Source: Acidimicrobiia bacterium (lineage in GTDB: Bacteria; Actinomycetota; Acidimicrobiia; Spongiisociales; JAHEDJ01). Taken from it: a stretch of 48,581 nt of DNA. The DNA lies in the NCBI GenBank assembly GCA_035471805.1, contig DATIPS010000017.1, positions 1 through 48,581 on the forward strand, written 5' to 3'. The notes beneath the pieces are model-generated. The model did no database searches. It was given only the letters and a program-made list of their open reading frames with translations, and was not told the DNA's origin. Positions 1-6,758 of this stretch are shown here, piece by piece (the first letter of the stretch is position 1; each line of letters begins with the position of its first letter). The position numbers and the translations under genes were made by a program.

Positions 1-2
1 TG

Positions 3-131
3 TGCGAGGACGTACCCGACCATCTCGGACCGCACTTCAGTCACAAAGCCGACTTCGTGCCGGGATGGTCCCCCTACGAGGAGTGGAACGACGGAGACAT
101 GGACGCCTTCCGGCTACGACCCCCGCCGTAG
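3..131 (+). CDS. C-terminal fragment of an unrecognised protein (5' truncated by window edge)
   Basis: An open frame enters from the left edge and ends at a TAG at 129-131, giving the last 42 residues of a protein rich in acidic and aromatic residues and ending in Arg-Leu-Arg-Pro-Pro-Pro. Ordinary-looking composition (DxxDHLG, GWSPYEEW) argues for a real coding end rather than a shadow frame, but there is no motif I can assign. The rest of the gene lies outside the window. The next 107 bases to the convergent DUF805 gene show no feature. Confidence 0.45.
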   Translation, partial: CEDVPDHLGPHFSHKADFVPGWSPYEEWNDGDMDAFRLRPPP

Positions 132-238
132 GGCTATCTACCGATTGGACCAGACCAAAGCGACATCATCGAGGATGTGGCCGAGCGATCGATGGCCGCC
201 GCGCCCGGAAGACATCCGTCGGACACTGACCCAGACGG

Positions 239-739
239 CTACGCAGCCACAGTGAGCGGGTCGGATCCGTAGACATTCGGTCCGACCGTTCCGCGCAGGA
301 ATCCAACCTCGATCAATACCCAGAACCCGGCAAATGGGATCAGGGCGATCAGCAGGAACCATCCCGATCTGCCTCGGTCGTGGAGGCGCTTCACGTTGGA
401 TGCCAGAACGATCCACATCGTGGCGAGCCACAACATCATGAAGATGCCGGCGAAGAGGCCCTGCGTCTCCAGGGCCGGGCTCGCGATGATGCTGAGCAGG
501 ATCACGCCGCCGATGGCCATCGAGTAGATGGTCCACCATTCACTTCGCCTGATCCGTCCGGAGAACGAGAAGTACCACTTGAAATCTCTGACAGGAGTGG
601 GCCGGATCGACCCACCGTTCAGATGTGCCGCCTTGTCCTGCCATTCGGCCAGCCAGGTCTGCCCGTCCCACCAGCGCAACTTGCCCGGCTGTTGCGGATC
701 GTCGTACCAGCCGGCCGGCGGGAGTGGGCGTTCGGGCAT
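239..739 (-). CDS. DUF2510/DUF805 membrane protein
   Basis: A 166-residue protein with two recognisable parts. Residues about 8-33 are a DUF2510 module (PAGWYDDP, then LRWWDGQTW), a short Trp-rich motif common at the N terminus of actinobacterial membrane proteins. Residues about 52-150 are a DUF805 membrane domain: a WYFSFSGR/RRSEWW entry motif, three to four hydrophobic helices, and the family VKRLHDRGRSGW loop. The ATG at 739 is preceded by a GAGAGGA site; the frame stays open much further upstream, but that extension is low-complexity Arg/Pro sequence and is not supported. The role of DUF805 proteins is unknown; location is the cytoplasmic membrane. Confidence 0.9.
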   Translation of the reverse strand: MPERPLPPAGWYDDPQQPGKLRWWDGQTWLAEWQDKAAHLNGGSIRPTPVRDFKWYFSFSGRIRRSEWWTIYSMAIGGVILLSIIASPALETQGLFAGIFMMLWLATMWIVLASNVKRLHDRGRSGWFLLIALIPFAGFWVLIEVGFLRGTVGPNVYGSDPLTVAA

Positions 740-846
740 TTCAGTGAATCCTCTCAGGACGGACCGGAGCGAGGATAGGGGTTGAACGAGCTGCCTGTTA
801 GGACCGTCGCGTCTCAACTGGGTCGGCTCGGGACCTGACAAATAGC

Positions 847-878
847 ACGAGCGCCCTTCCGTCTGGAAAGACGCTCGT
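847..878. terminator. Stem-loop between the DUF805 and excisionase-like genes
   Basis: Arms ACGAGCG (847-853) and CGCTCGT (872-878) are perfect inverted repeats; inside them TTCC/GGAA pair around a GTCT loop, with a symmetric 3x3 internal loop. It sits between two minus-strand genes, just below the stop of the excisionase-like gene, so a factor-independent stop is the simplest reading, although neither strand has a U-tract. A recombinase-related structural site is an alternative. Confidence 0.4.
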
Positions 879-892
879 TGTAGCGCTCGCCT

Positions 893-906
893 GTTGTGCT
901 CACAAC
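893..906. repeat. Short perfect inverted repeat
   Basis: GTTGTG (893-898) and CACAAC (901-906) are separated by only CT. It lies 15 bases below the second hairpin arm and 30 bases below the stop codon of the excisionase-like gene on the minus strand. It may be a protein-binding palindrome belonging to the recombination module; no function can be assigned from sequence alone. Confidence 0.35.
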
Positions 907-935
907 GTATCACGGGGTCGATCGAACCGGAAGGT

Positions 936-1142
936 TCAGGACGGCAACCGGCCGCTTGCTCTTCCCCATTTCTGTACGTCGGGCCAGTACCAGATGAAGG
1001 CCTTCTGGAGCCGGACAACCGGTTCAGGGAAGTTGGAGTACCGGCGGCGCCATGCGTGGACGGTTTGGGCCTGTGCGAGCCCGAATCGTTCTGCGATTTC
1101 GGCTGCGCCGACCAGCAGCGAGGCATCGACTTTGCGGCCCAT
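936..1142 (-). CDS. Excisionase/AlpA-like small HTH protein
   Basis: A 68-residue basic protein. Residues about 8-35 (LVGAAEIAERFGLA then TVHAWRRRY) form a winged-helix/MerR-like helix-turn-helix typical of Xis/AlpA DNA-bending proteins, followed by a wing-like segment that ends in WPDVQKWGR, the family way of closing the fold. ATG at 1142 is preceded by AGGGTG at good spacing; a GTG two codons upstream is less well placed. It is divergent from the tyrosine recombinase at 1227 with an 18-bp palindrome in between. Inference: recombination directionality factor and/or repressor of the divergent promoter. A plain transcriptional regulator is possible. Confidence 0.75.
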   Translation of the reverse strand: MGRKVDASLLVGAAEIAERFGLAQAQTVHAWRRRYSNFPEPVVRLQKAFIWYWPDVQKWGRASGRLPS

Positions 1143-1188
1143 CGGCACACCCTAGAGCCAGTGTTGAAGCGATCGGCGGATCTCCGTG

Positions 1189-1206
1189 TGCATACACATG
1201 TATGCA
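1189..1206. promoter_or_regulatory. 18-bp palindromic operator between divergent recombinase and HTH genes
   Basis: TGCATACACATGTATGCA is an inverted repeat with 8 of 8 pairs and one mismatch at the centre. It covers the expected -35 region of the recombinase promoter (its -10 is at 1215-1220) and lies 47 bases upstream of the excisionase-like ATG. Position and symmetry fit an operator for a dimeric HTH protein, the adjacent small HTH protein being the obvious candidate. The binding partner is inferred. Confidence 0.55.
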
Positions 1207-1214
1207 AACTGGAT

Positions 1215-1220
1215 TATGAT
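1215..1220 (+). promoter_or_regulatory. -10 box of a leaderless recombinase promoter
   Basis: TATGAT ends six bases before the recombinase ATG at 1227, so transcription would begin at or within a base or two of the start codon, giving a leaderless mRNA; no Shine-Dalgarno sequence is present. Leaderless starts are common in actinobacteria. No good -35 hexamer is seen; the 18-bp palindrome occupies that position. Confidence 0.5.
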
Positions 1221-1226
1221 TGTCAC

Positions 1227-1847
1227 ATGAGTGCGACCGGAATGTCGAAACCTCCTGCCAACAAGGGAAAACGCTATCCGGTCGAGATCCTGACGCCGGA
1301 CGAGGTCAAGGCGCTGATCCGAGCATGTCCGGAATCCACCGCCACAGGGATACGGAATCGTGCGCTCATCACTCTGCTCTACCGCACGGGCCTCCGCTGC
1401 TCAGAGGCCCTCCAATTGATCCCGAAGGATGTCGACCGCTGGATGGGCGCAGTTTCTGTACTTCACGGCAAGGGTGATCGCCGTCGGACCGTCGGCATCG
1501 ACGGGGGAGCGCTTGAAGTCCTCGAGGAGTGGAACGTCCAACGTGCGGCGCTCGGCGTGAACGGGCACGCACCTCTGTTCTGCAGTCTCAAGGGGCGGCC
1601 ATTGGCCGGTTCCTATGTGCGTACTCTGCTTCCCCGGCTGGCCGAAGCAGCCGGCATCGCGAAGCGAGTTCATCCGCATGGTTTGCGGCACACCCACGCA
1701 TTTGAGCTATTGCACGAGGGGGTTCCGCTGCCGATCATCCAGCGCCAGCTCGGACATTTGTCCCTTCAGACCACCGACACCTATTTGTCGCACTTCGCTC
1801 CGATCGACGTGATAAACAGAATCAGAGAACGTCAGTGGTCGGTATAG
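1227..1847 (+). CDS. Short (catalytic-domain-only) tyrosine recombinase
   Basis: A 206-residue site-specific recombinase with the full catalytic set: Arg57 (TGLRCSEAL), Lys82 in the beta-hairpin (HGKGDRRR), His151-x-x-Arg154 (HPHGLRH), His177 (LGH) and the nucleophile Tyr186 (TTDTYLSH). The usual 80-100-residue core-binding domain is missing: only about 20 residues precede the catalytic fold. Phage and transposon integrases are usually 300-400 residues; FimB/FimE-type inversion enzymes are about 200. The frame is open upstream to 894, but that sequence overlaps the antisense HTH gene and has no integrase-like content. ATG 1227 with a leaderless -10 is chosen. Convergent with the zinc-ribbon HTH gene. 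Confidence 0.9.
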   Translation: MSATGMSKPPANKGKRYPVEILTPDEVKALIRACPESTATGIRNRALITLLYRTGLRCSEALQLIPKDVDRWMGAVSVLHGKGDRRRTVGIDGGALEVLEEWNVQRAALGVNGHAPLFCSLKGRPLAGSYVRTLLPRLAEAAGIAKRVHPHGLRHTHAFELLHEGVPLPIIQRQLGHLSLQTTDTYLSHFAPIDVINRIRERQWSV

Positions 1848-1879
1848 CTGGGTCCCGATAATGCCGATTCGAGTTCGGG

Positions 1880-2461
1880 TCATCGGCCTCCTCGTTGTTC
1901 TCTCATCAGCCTCTTCTCCTCCTGCTGCCGCTCCATCTCAGCCACAGCTGCGGCCTCCCGGATCTTCCGTTTCTCATCAAGGGATGCGAAACGGGCGTAG
2001 AGGTCCTCTCGAAGCTGCTCGGCGCTGCGGTCGCGGCCTTCAGCCGTTTGATCGATGATCCGCTTGAGCCCGTGCTCGGGCATTCGCTCGGCGAATTTGA
2101 GTTCCAGTTCCAGAACATTGAGCTGTTCACGGAAGAAATCTCGAGCCATCCGCAGATCACCGGCCCCCAACGCGAGACCCATCAATAGCCGTGCCTGGTT
2201 GTAGAGGCGGTCGAGTTCGTCTCCAACCTGAGTCACGGCGGCACCATCTGTGACGATCTTGTTGGCCAAGTTGGGGATCGTGTGGTTGTTCAGGTGCCGT
2301 GACACAGCCGACGGGTGGATCCCCAGCGATGCTGCGATCGCCGACTGAGTACGACGCCGACAGATCAGATCGTCGTCCAACTGCTGCCGGTCCGGGTGTC
2401 CGCACATCACACAGCGCGATTGCGGTGCCGGCACGAATGTGCCCTCTTTGCGGTCGCTCAT
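1880..2461 (-). CDS. Zinc-ribbon helix-turn-helix protein, phage-like
   Basis: A 193-residue DNA-binding protein. Residues 17-20 are CVMC, the start of a short zinc-ribbon-like head; residues about 38-60 (TQSAIAASLGIHPSAVSRHLNNH) form a clear HTH. The remainder is a long charged, probably coiled helix ending in a Gln/Glu/Arg-rich tail. This head-HTH-helix arrangement recalls small proteins of phage and mobile elements, but I cannot name a family. ATG 2461 has AGGAGG six bases upstream and is preferred over an upstream TTG at 2476 that would overlap that site. It ends 32 bases from the convergent recombinase stop and probably belongs to the same island. Confidence 0.75.
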   Translation of the reverse strand: MSDRKEGTFVPAPQSRCVMCGHPDRQQLDDDLICRRRTQSAIAASLGIHPSAVSRHLNNHTIPNLANKIVTDGAAVTQVGDELDRLYNQARLLMGLALGAGDLRMARDFFREQLNVLELELKFAERMPEHGLKRIIDQTAEGRDRSAEQLREDLYARFASLDEKRKIREAAAVAEMERQQEEKRLMREQRGGR

Positions 2462-2535
2462 GCGCAACCTCCTCAAAACGAGGCGAGCGCCTGGCTCGCC
2501 GGCCGGGCGCTCTGGGCACTCGTTTACTTGGCAGC

Positions 2536-2571
2536 ATTATCACATATTCGGCCGGGGAACTGGTGACGCTT
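2536..2571 (-). promoter_or_regulatory. Candidate promoter and repeat box upstream of the zinc-ribbon HTH gene
   Basis: Read on the minus strand, TGTGATAAT (2544-2536) is an extended -10 element (TG-n-GATAAT) about 75 bases before the ATG at 2461. At the -35 position lies CTGGTGACGCTT (2560-2571, plus-strand reading), a 12-mer that recurs as both arms of the hairpin at 2625-2658. The arrangement suggests an operator bound by the HTH protein or the recombinase; this is inferred. Confidence 0.35.
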
Positions 2572-2624
2572 CCCGCCCGTTGCGCAACCTGTGCGGTCGG
2601 AAACATGCTCTGACCAGGGGTTTT

Positions 2625-2658
2625 GCTGGTGACGCTTTGATGGCAAAGCGTCACCAGC
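2625..2658. repeat. Perfect 15-bp inverted repeat (stem-loop)
   Basis: GCTGGTGACGCTTTG (2625-2639) and its exact complement CAAAGCGTCACCAGC (2644-2658) flank ATGG. The core 12-mer CTGGTGACGCTT also occurs at 2560-2571 in direct orientation. The stem lies between the 3' end of the protease gene (minus strand, 83 bases away) and the promoter of the zinc-ribbon HTH gene. It could stop protease transcription, but the 3' flank is A-rich rather than U-rich on either strand. A recombinase or regulator binding site is an equally good reading. Confidence 0.6.
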
Positions 2659-2740
2659 AGAAAAGCCGCTCCCTACCGTTGCCGGCGTGCACCCGTGTGC
2701 TCTATCGACACGGCTTGTTCGACGAGGGCCGGTATCCGGC

Positions 2741-4576
2741 CTATTCCGACGTCGACGCCTCTATACCGTCCCACACCAGCAGCGGGTCGCTGTCGGTCAC
2801 GTTCTTGATGACGATGCTGTAGGTCTCACTTACCGCCCGTCGGATCGTGAACGATGTTTGGCCCGAAGCGTCGGTTGTGTCGGTGAGGTCGGCAAAGACA
2901 CGGCCGGGCCGGGAGATCGAGGCAGTGACGGACGCACCTTCCACCGGCGCCCCGGCGGCGGTCTTGATGGTTGCCGTGAAGACCACGTTCTCCCAGCGTC
3001 CCTGGGATGTCCTTTCAACGGTGATCGACGTAACGCCGTAAGTTACAAACTCTGCACCCTCGGCAAGCGCCGTTATGACGATGGTGTCACTTGCGGAGTA
3101 CTGGTCGGTCGTGTCCCTCTCCGTGACAGTCAGCTGCAGCGTGTAGGTGCCCGCTAGGTCCGGAGTAAAGGTTGTGTCCGCGGTGGACGCAATCAGTGTC
3201 GCGCCCGACCCGACGGGAGCATTCTGCACCGTCCATGAGAATTCGAGTAGGTCGCCGTTTGCATCGGTGGCGGTTCCGCTCAAGTTCACGGATACGGGAA
3301 GCACAACCGTCTGGTCGGCGCCCGCATCGACCACCGGCGGCAGATTCCCCATATTGTTGCCTGATGGAAGACCCAGGGAGAAGGCGACGTCGAGAAGGCC
3401 GGCGCCCATCTGGGCCGTCGTTAGCCCGATATCCTCGGCGCTGCCCGTCAGTACCGCTCTGGCGTCGGCGGACGGCGAAGCCCCGATGACCAGAGCAGCC
3501 GCCCCGGCGACGTGCGGAGCAGACATCGACGTGCCGCTCATGTGGACGTAGCCGCCGTCCTTGCTCGTCGAGTAGATGCTGCTGCCGGGAGCCGCCAGGT
3601 CACTTGCGGTCAACCCGACGCTGCTGAAGCTCGAAAGCGTGTCGTCTACCGTCGTCGAGGACACGGCGATCACGTGCGGGTATGCGGCGGGATAGCCCAC
3701 CGGACCGCCGCTGTCGTTTCCTGCCGAGGCCACGAGGGTCATTCCCTTGTTCTTCAACAACAGGAGGGCACTACTTTCAGCGGTCGATGACTGGCTGCTG
3801 CCGAAGCTCATGCTCACAACGTCGACCGAACCCGTCTCGAGACCGAGGAGATAGTCGAAGGCGGCAAGGATCGCCTCGTCGGTGATGCGGCTGCCCTTTG
3901 AAACCTGAATCGGGAGGATCGTCGCATCGGGTGCGACACCTACGACACCAGTGCCGTCATCCGCGGCGCCCACGATTCCTGCGGTGTGGGTGCCGTGGCC
4001 GTTCTTGTCGCTGACGTCGCTCGACGGGTTACGCCCCGCAAAGGACATCCGCCGGTCGTCGATACGGCCGGTGAACTCGGGGTGGTCGAGATCGATGCCC
4101 GTGTCGACCACCGCCACCACGACGCCGTCGCCCTTCTCACCGCTCCACGTCGCACCGGTCGACGTCGTACCGGCCACGTGTGCGATTTCCGCGTCTACCC
4201 GGTTGACACCCCATTGCAACTCGTCGGCCGGGCCTGTTGTGGCGTGATCGTGGAAGGAGATGTCATCGCGAGCCCGCTCGACGCTGACCACTCCCGGGCG
4301 GTTACTCAAGGCCGCCAGCGCCGGCTCGGGGAGCGACACGGTGAGGACGTTGATGTTCTCCAGCCTTCTCCCGACCTGACCGCCGAGGCCGGCGACAAGC
4401 GCTTCGTCGCTCGCGTTGGGGGTGTGATCCAACAGCACGATCGCGTCGACAATCCGACCCTGCGCGTCGACAATCCGAGTCTGCTGATCTGCGCCTACCG
4501 GCGCGGCAAACACCAGAGCAAGAAGGAGCGTTGCAAGAGCCGCTGCGGACAGCCGCAGTGAGTAAGTAGCTTTCAT
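2741..4576 (-). CDS. Secreted subtilisin-like serine protease (S8) with PKD and Ig-like domains
   Basis: A 611-residue exported protease. Residues 1-29 are a signal peptide (MKATYS, hydrophobic core, APVGA). Residues about 45-105 are an I9-type propeptide. The S8 domain spans about 120-410 with Asp158 (VVDTGID), His194 (NGHGTH), oxyanion Asn287 (SAGN) and Ser350 (GTSMSAPHVAGAA). A PKD domain follows at about 424-515 (VDAGADQTV, SGTATDANGD), then a C-terminal Ig-like domain of about 90 residues with no membrane anchor. The ATG at 4576 has GGGGGAGGA just upstream; a frame extension to 4606 lacks a site. It is probably released to the medium and degrades extracellular protein. Confidence 0.95.
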   Translation of the reverse strand: MKATYSLRLSAAALATLLLALVFAAPVGADQQTRIVDAQGRIVDAIVLLDHTPNASDEALVAGLGGQVGRRLENINVLTVSLPEPALAALSNRPGVVSVERARDDISFHDHATTGPADELQWGVNRVDAEIAHVAGTTSTGATWSGEKGDGVVVAVVDTGIDLDHPEFTGRIDDRRMSFAGRNPSSDVSDKNGHGTHTAGIVGAADDGTGVVGVAPDATILPIQVSKGSRITDEAILAAFDYLLGLETGSVDVVSMSFGSSQSSTAESSALLLLKNKGMTLVASAGNDSGGPVGYPAAYPHVIAVSSTTVDDTLSSFSSVGLTASDLAAPGSSIYSTSKDGGYVHMSGTSMSAPHVAGAAALVIGASPSADARAVLTGSAEDIGLTTAQMGAGLLDVAFSLGLPSGNNMGNLPPVVDAGADQTVVLPVSVNLSGTATDANGDLLEFSWTVQNAPVGSGATLIASTADTTFTPDLAGTYTLQLTVTERDTTDQYSASDTIVITALAEGAEFVTYGVTSITVERTSQGRWENVVFTATIKTAAGAPVEGASVTASISRPGRVFADLTDTTDASGQTSFTIRRAVSETYSIVIKNVTDSDPLLVWDGIEASTSE

Positions 4577-4754
4577 TCGTTTGTCCTCCCCCAACATTGA
4601 GACCACGACTCGAGTGGTCGGCCGCTATTAGACCACGGAATCAGACCTATGTCTCCAAGAAATCTGCCAGAACCGTCGAAATCGAGCCACCGGCGGATAG
4701 TCCGATCCGGCTTCGAGAAAGGGTGGTTTGAGGAGCCGCTCGGAGGTTCGAGGC

Positions 4755-5273
4755 ATGCTCCGTCAGGCCCGGCGGTCGCACACCGGACGGGACGCGCGCC
4801 CGGCGCGTTGGCTAGCGTTGCTGCCACACGGAGACCCCTTCGGCGGCGGGCAACCGGCTCCGCCGCTCACGGACGTCGAGAACCAGGCATGGGGAGTGGT
4901 CTTGTCGCGCGAGGTAACGGTTCGAGTTCCGCTGAACGAGTCGCTGGATCTGCTCGAACGCCCTGCCCGCGCTTGCGTCGGCTTCATCAGCGGGGGAGGC
5001 CCTCGGATCGAGCCGGCTCGCCTGCGATACGAAGACGGCCGGTACCTGATCGGCATCGAACCGGACAACCAGGCCCCTGATCCGTCCACCGAGGTGGTGT
5101 TGATCGTTGACGATGGTGTGCTGTTCTTCGAGCTTCGTGCCGTGTATGTGCGGGGCATTGCGCGTCCGCTCCCGCCGTCTTCACGGGAGAACCTGCACTG
5201 GTTTGAAGTGGACCCGTCTCTGGTGTCGAGCTGGAACTACGGGCGCATGAGGTGGAAACGTGATAGCGGCTGA
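4755..5273 (+). CDS. PPOX-like split-barrel protein, first gene of an overlapping pair
   Basis: A 172-residue protein. After a basic, poorly ordered N terminus of about 45 residues, the sequence shows a beta-rich domain (RVPLNESLDLLERPARACVG, ARLRYEDGRYLIGIE, STEVVLIVDDG, LRAVYVRGIARPL) with the pattern of pyridoxamine-phosphate-oxidase-like split barrels that bind FMN or F420. The exact family is not certain. ATG 4755 follows GGAGG by eight bases; a TTG at 4728 in the same frame lacks a site. The 3' end overlaps the next split-barrel gene by 14 bases, so the two are translationally coupled and may form a heteromer (inference). Confidence 0.6.
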   Translation: MLRQARRSHTGRDARPARWLALLPHGDPFGGGQPAPPLTDVENQAWGVVLSREVTVRVPLNESLDLLERPARACVGFISGGGPRIEPARLRYEDGRYLIGIEPDNQAPDPSTEVVLIVDDGVLFFELRAVYVRGIARPLPPSSRENLHWFEVDPSLVSSWNYGRMRWKRDSG

Positions 5274-5745
5274 TCGGGTCGTCCAGCACCTGTTGGAGCG
5301 TGCCATGGTTGCCCGCATGGCCACCGTATCGCGGTCGGGCCGGCCCCACGTCAACCCCAACTACTTCGTAGTCGATGGTTCGCGTCTCTGGCTGGGGACG
5401 ATGACAGGGACACTGGCCGCTCGCAATGTGGCGGTGAACCCGGCTGTTCAGCTGCTGTTCGAGATCGAGCAGAACCCGACCGACTCCCGGCTGGTGAGGA
5501 TCACCGGTACCGCGTCGATCAGAACCGAGCCCGACCTGCTCTCGGAGTACAAGCGTCGTGATGCCCGCAAGTACTTCCGCTCACTGCCGGGACTGCTCAT
5601 GAGCCTCAGACACCTGCACCGGTTGTTCCTGACGAGCAGGTACCTGTCCACCGCCGACCCGGCCAGTCGTCACTGTGTCATCGAAGTCGAACCGACCGGA
5701 ATCGAGATACTGGACCGCGGCACCCGCCATTCCACCGGATCGTGA
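5260..5745 (+). CDS. PPOX-class split-barrel oxidoreductase (FMN/F420-dependent)
   Basis: A 161-residue protein of the pyridoxamine 5'-phosphate oxidase-like superfamily. The N-terminal helix MVARMATVSRSGRPHVNPNYFV and the following LWLGTMTGTLAARNVAVNPAVQLLFE are the hallmark of the actinobacterial PPOX/F420 group: a small split barrel that binds flavin or F420 at a dimer interface. The middle carries VRITGTASI, the typical central strand. GTG 5260 lies inside the end of the preceding gene with a GAGGTGG site. Substrate is unknown. Confidence 0.85.
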   Translation: MIAADRVVQHLLERAMVARMATVSRSGRPHVNPNYFVVDGSRLWLGTMTGTLAARNVAVNPAVQLLFEIEQNPTDSRLVRITGTASIRTEPDLLSEYKRRDARKYFRSLPGLLMSLRHLHRLFLTSRYLSTADPASRHCVIEVEPTGIEILDRGTRHSTGS

Positions 5746-5837
5746 CACCGGGCCGGCAGATCAACCCGGATGACCGTTCGCCACCAAGCTCCCGGTAGCG
5801 CTCTCCGCCGGCCGGCCGGGTCCGGGCAACCGGCAGA

Positions 5838-6413
5838 TCAGCGGTCGCGGAAGCCCTTTCCGTCCAGTATCTTCCCCGCGTACTTCTCCACCCGTGCCGC
5901 GCGCGTCTGAGATTGCCTGGCATCCGAGAAGTAGAGGTTGTACTCGCGCTGCCGGCCGGGGGTCAGCGACTCGAAAGCAGCCTTGAACGCCGGGTCCTGG
6001 TCGAGGCGATCCTGAAGCTCCTCGGCAACGACAAGTTCGGGTGCCGGACCCATCTCCAGGCCCGCCTCCTCGACCTCGATGGCCTCGCGGATAAAGGCCT
6101 CGACGGTATCGCCGAGCCGGGCCACATCCTCTGCCGAAGTGAAAGGAATGCGGCGAGCCGACCTCGAGTTCGGTCCCTGCTGCTCGAGCACACCTTCTGA
6201 GTCTCTCAGCAAGGCACCCTTGAAGAACATGAGGGCGAGGAACTCCTTCATCTCCTGGAGGATGACGATGTTGCTGCCCTCATGGCTGTAGCAGGGTTTG
6301 CCCCACTTGAACTCCTCGGTCAGCCCGCAACCCAGCAGGATCGACCGCAGGCCCAACATCTCCTCCGGCCACTTCTCCGACCGGCTGATGTAGTCGTCGA
6401 CCTTTGGGTTCAC
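5838..6413 (-). CDS. YdeI-type DUF1801/OmpD-associated family protein
   Basis: A 191-residue protein of the YdeI/YdhG type. It opens with NPKVDDYISRSEKWPEEMLGLRSIL, contains the DUF1801 strand pattern EEFKWGKPCYSHEGSNIVILQEMKEFLALMFFKGALL, and ends in an Arg/Lys-rich bacteriocin-protection-type tail (TPGRQREYNLYFSDARQSQTRAARVEKY). GTG 6413 with GGGAG upstream is the likely start; the ORF is open to 6551 but the added residues are unlike the family. Cytoplasmic; biochemical activity of the family is not settled. Confidence 0.85.
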   Translation of the reverse strand: MNPKVDDYISRSEKWPEEMLGLRSILLGCGLTEEFKWGKPCYSHEGSNIVILQEMKEFLALMFFKGALLRDSEGVLEQQGPNSRSARRIPFTSAEDVARLGDTVEAFIREAIEVEEAGLEMGPAPELVVAEELQDRLDQDPAFKAAFESLTPGRQREYNLYFSDARQSQTRAARVEKYAGKILDGKGFRDR

Positions 6414-6643
6414 CAATACTCCCGTCAGCGTGCCACCGTCTGCGGCGCCCGGCGCAACAATACAGTCGGCGAGTGGTTCGACCCTCGAGAACCGTGCGTC
6501 GCCCGGCCCGTCGGGCTGCTGCGTCGCGCCGGCCGAGGATCCGGAACGCACGGAGAGTCCTCCGGCGCGCCGGCAGGCGACTCCGACCGTTCAGCTTCAT
6601 TGCGCCGGAATGGACGGTCGGGACGAGCCTCCCTTGTGTCATG

Positions 6644-6667
6644 TATAGTCAAACTCGAGGCGCCTCG
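6644..6667 (+). promoter_or_regulatory. Candidate promoter and palindrome of the TelA/vWA operon
   Basis: TATAGT at 6644-6649 is a plausible -10 box. Seven bases below, CGAGGCGCCTCG (6656-6667) is a perfect 12-bp palindrome placed exactly at the expected transcription start, where a repressor would block initiation. No convincing -35 is seen. The first gene of the operon begins at 6759 (or 6684). Functional meaning is inferred from position. Confidence 0.3.
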
Positions 6668-6758
6668 GGGGATGAGGAGACTCATGACAACCTCCCGCGG
6701 TGGGCGGTGCCGAGGCGAGGCATCGCTCCAGAAGCGGCGCTGTGAGGGGAGTGCGCTC

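Noticed and set aside
785-906. Integron attC-like site before the recombinase (GTTAGGA and CTCAAC-like boxes)
   Set aside because: The boxes do not match GTTRRRY/RYYYAAC properly, and the recombinase lacks the integron-specific insertion.
2625-2658. Start of a CRISPR array (palindromic repeat)
   Set aside because: Only one hairpin copy plus a partial 12-mer, no regular spacers and no cas genes.
740-2740. Integrated element with flanking att direct repeats
   Set aside because: I compared both ends by eye and found no direct repeat of useful length and no tRNA target; the island boundaries remain undefined.
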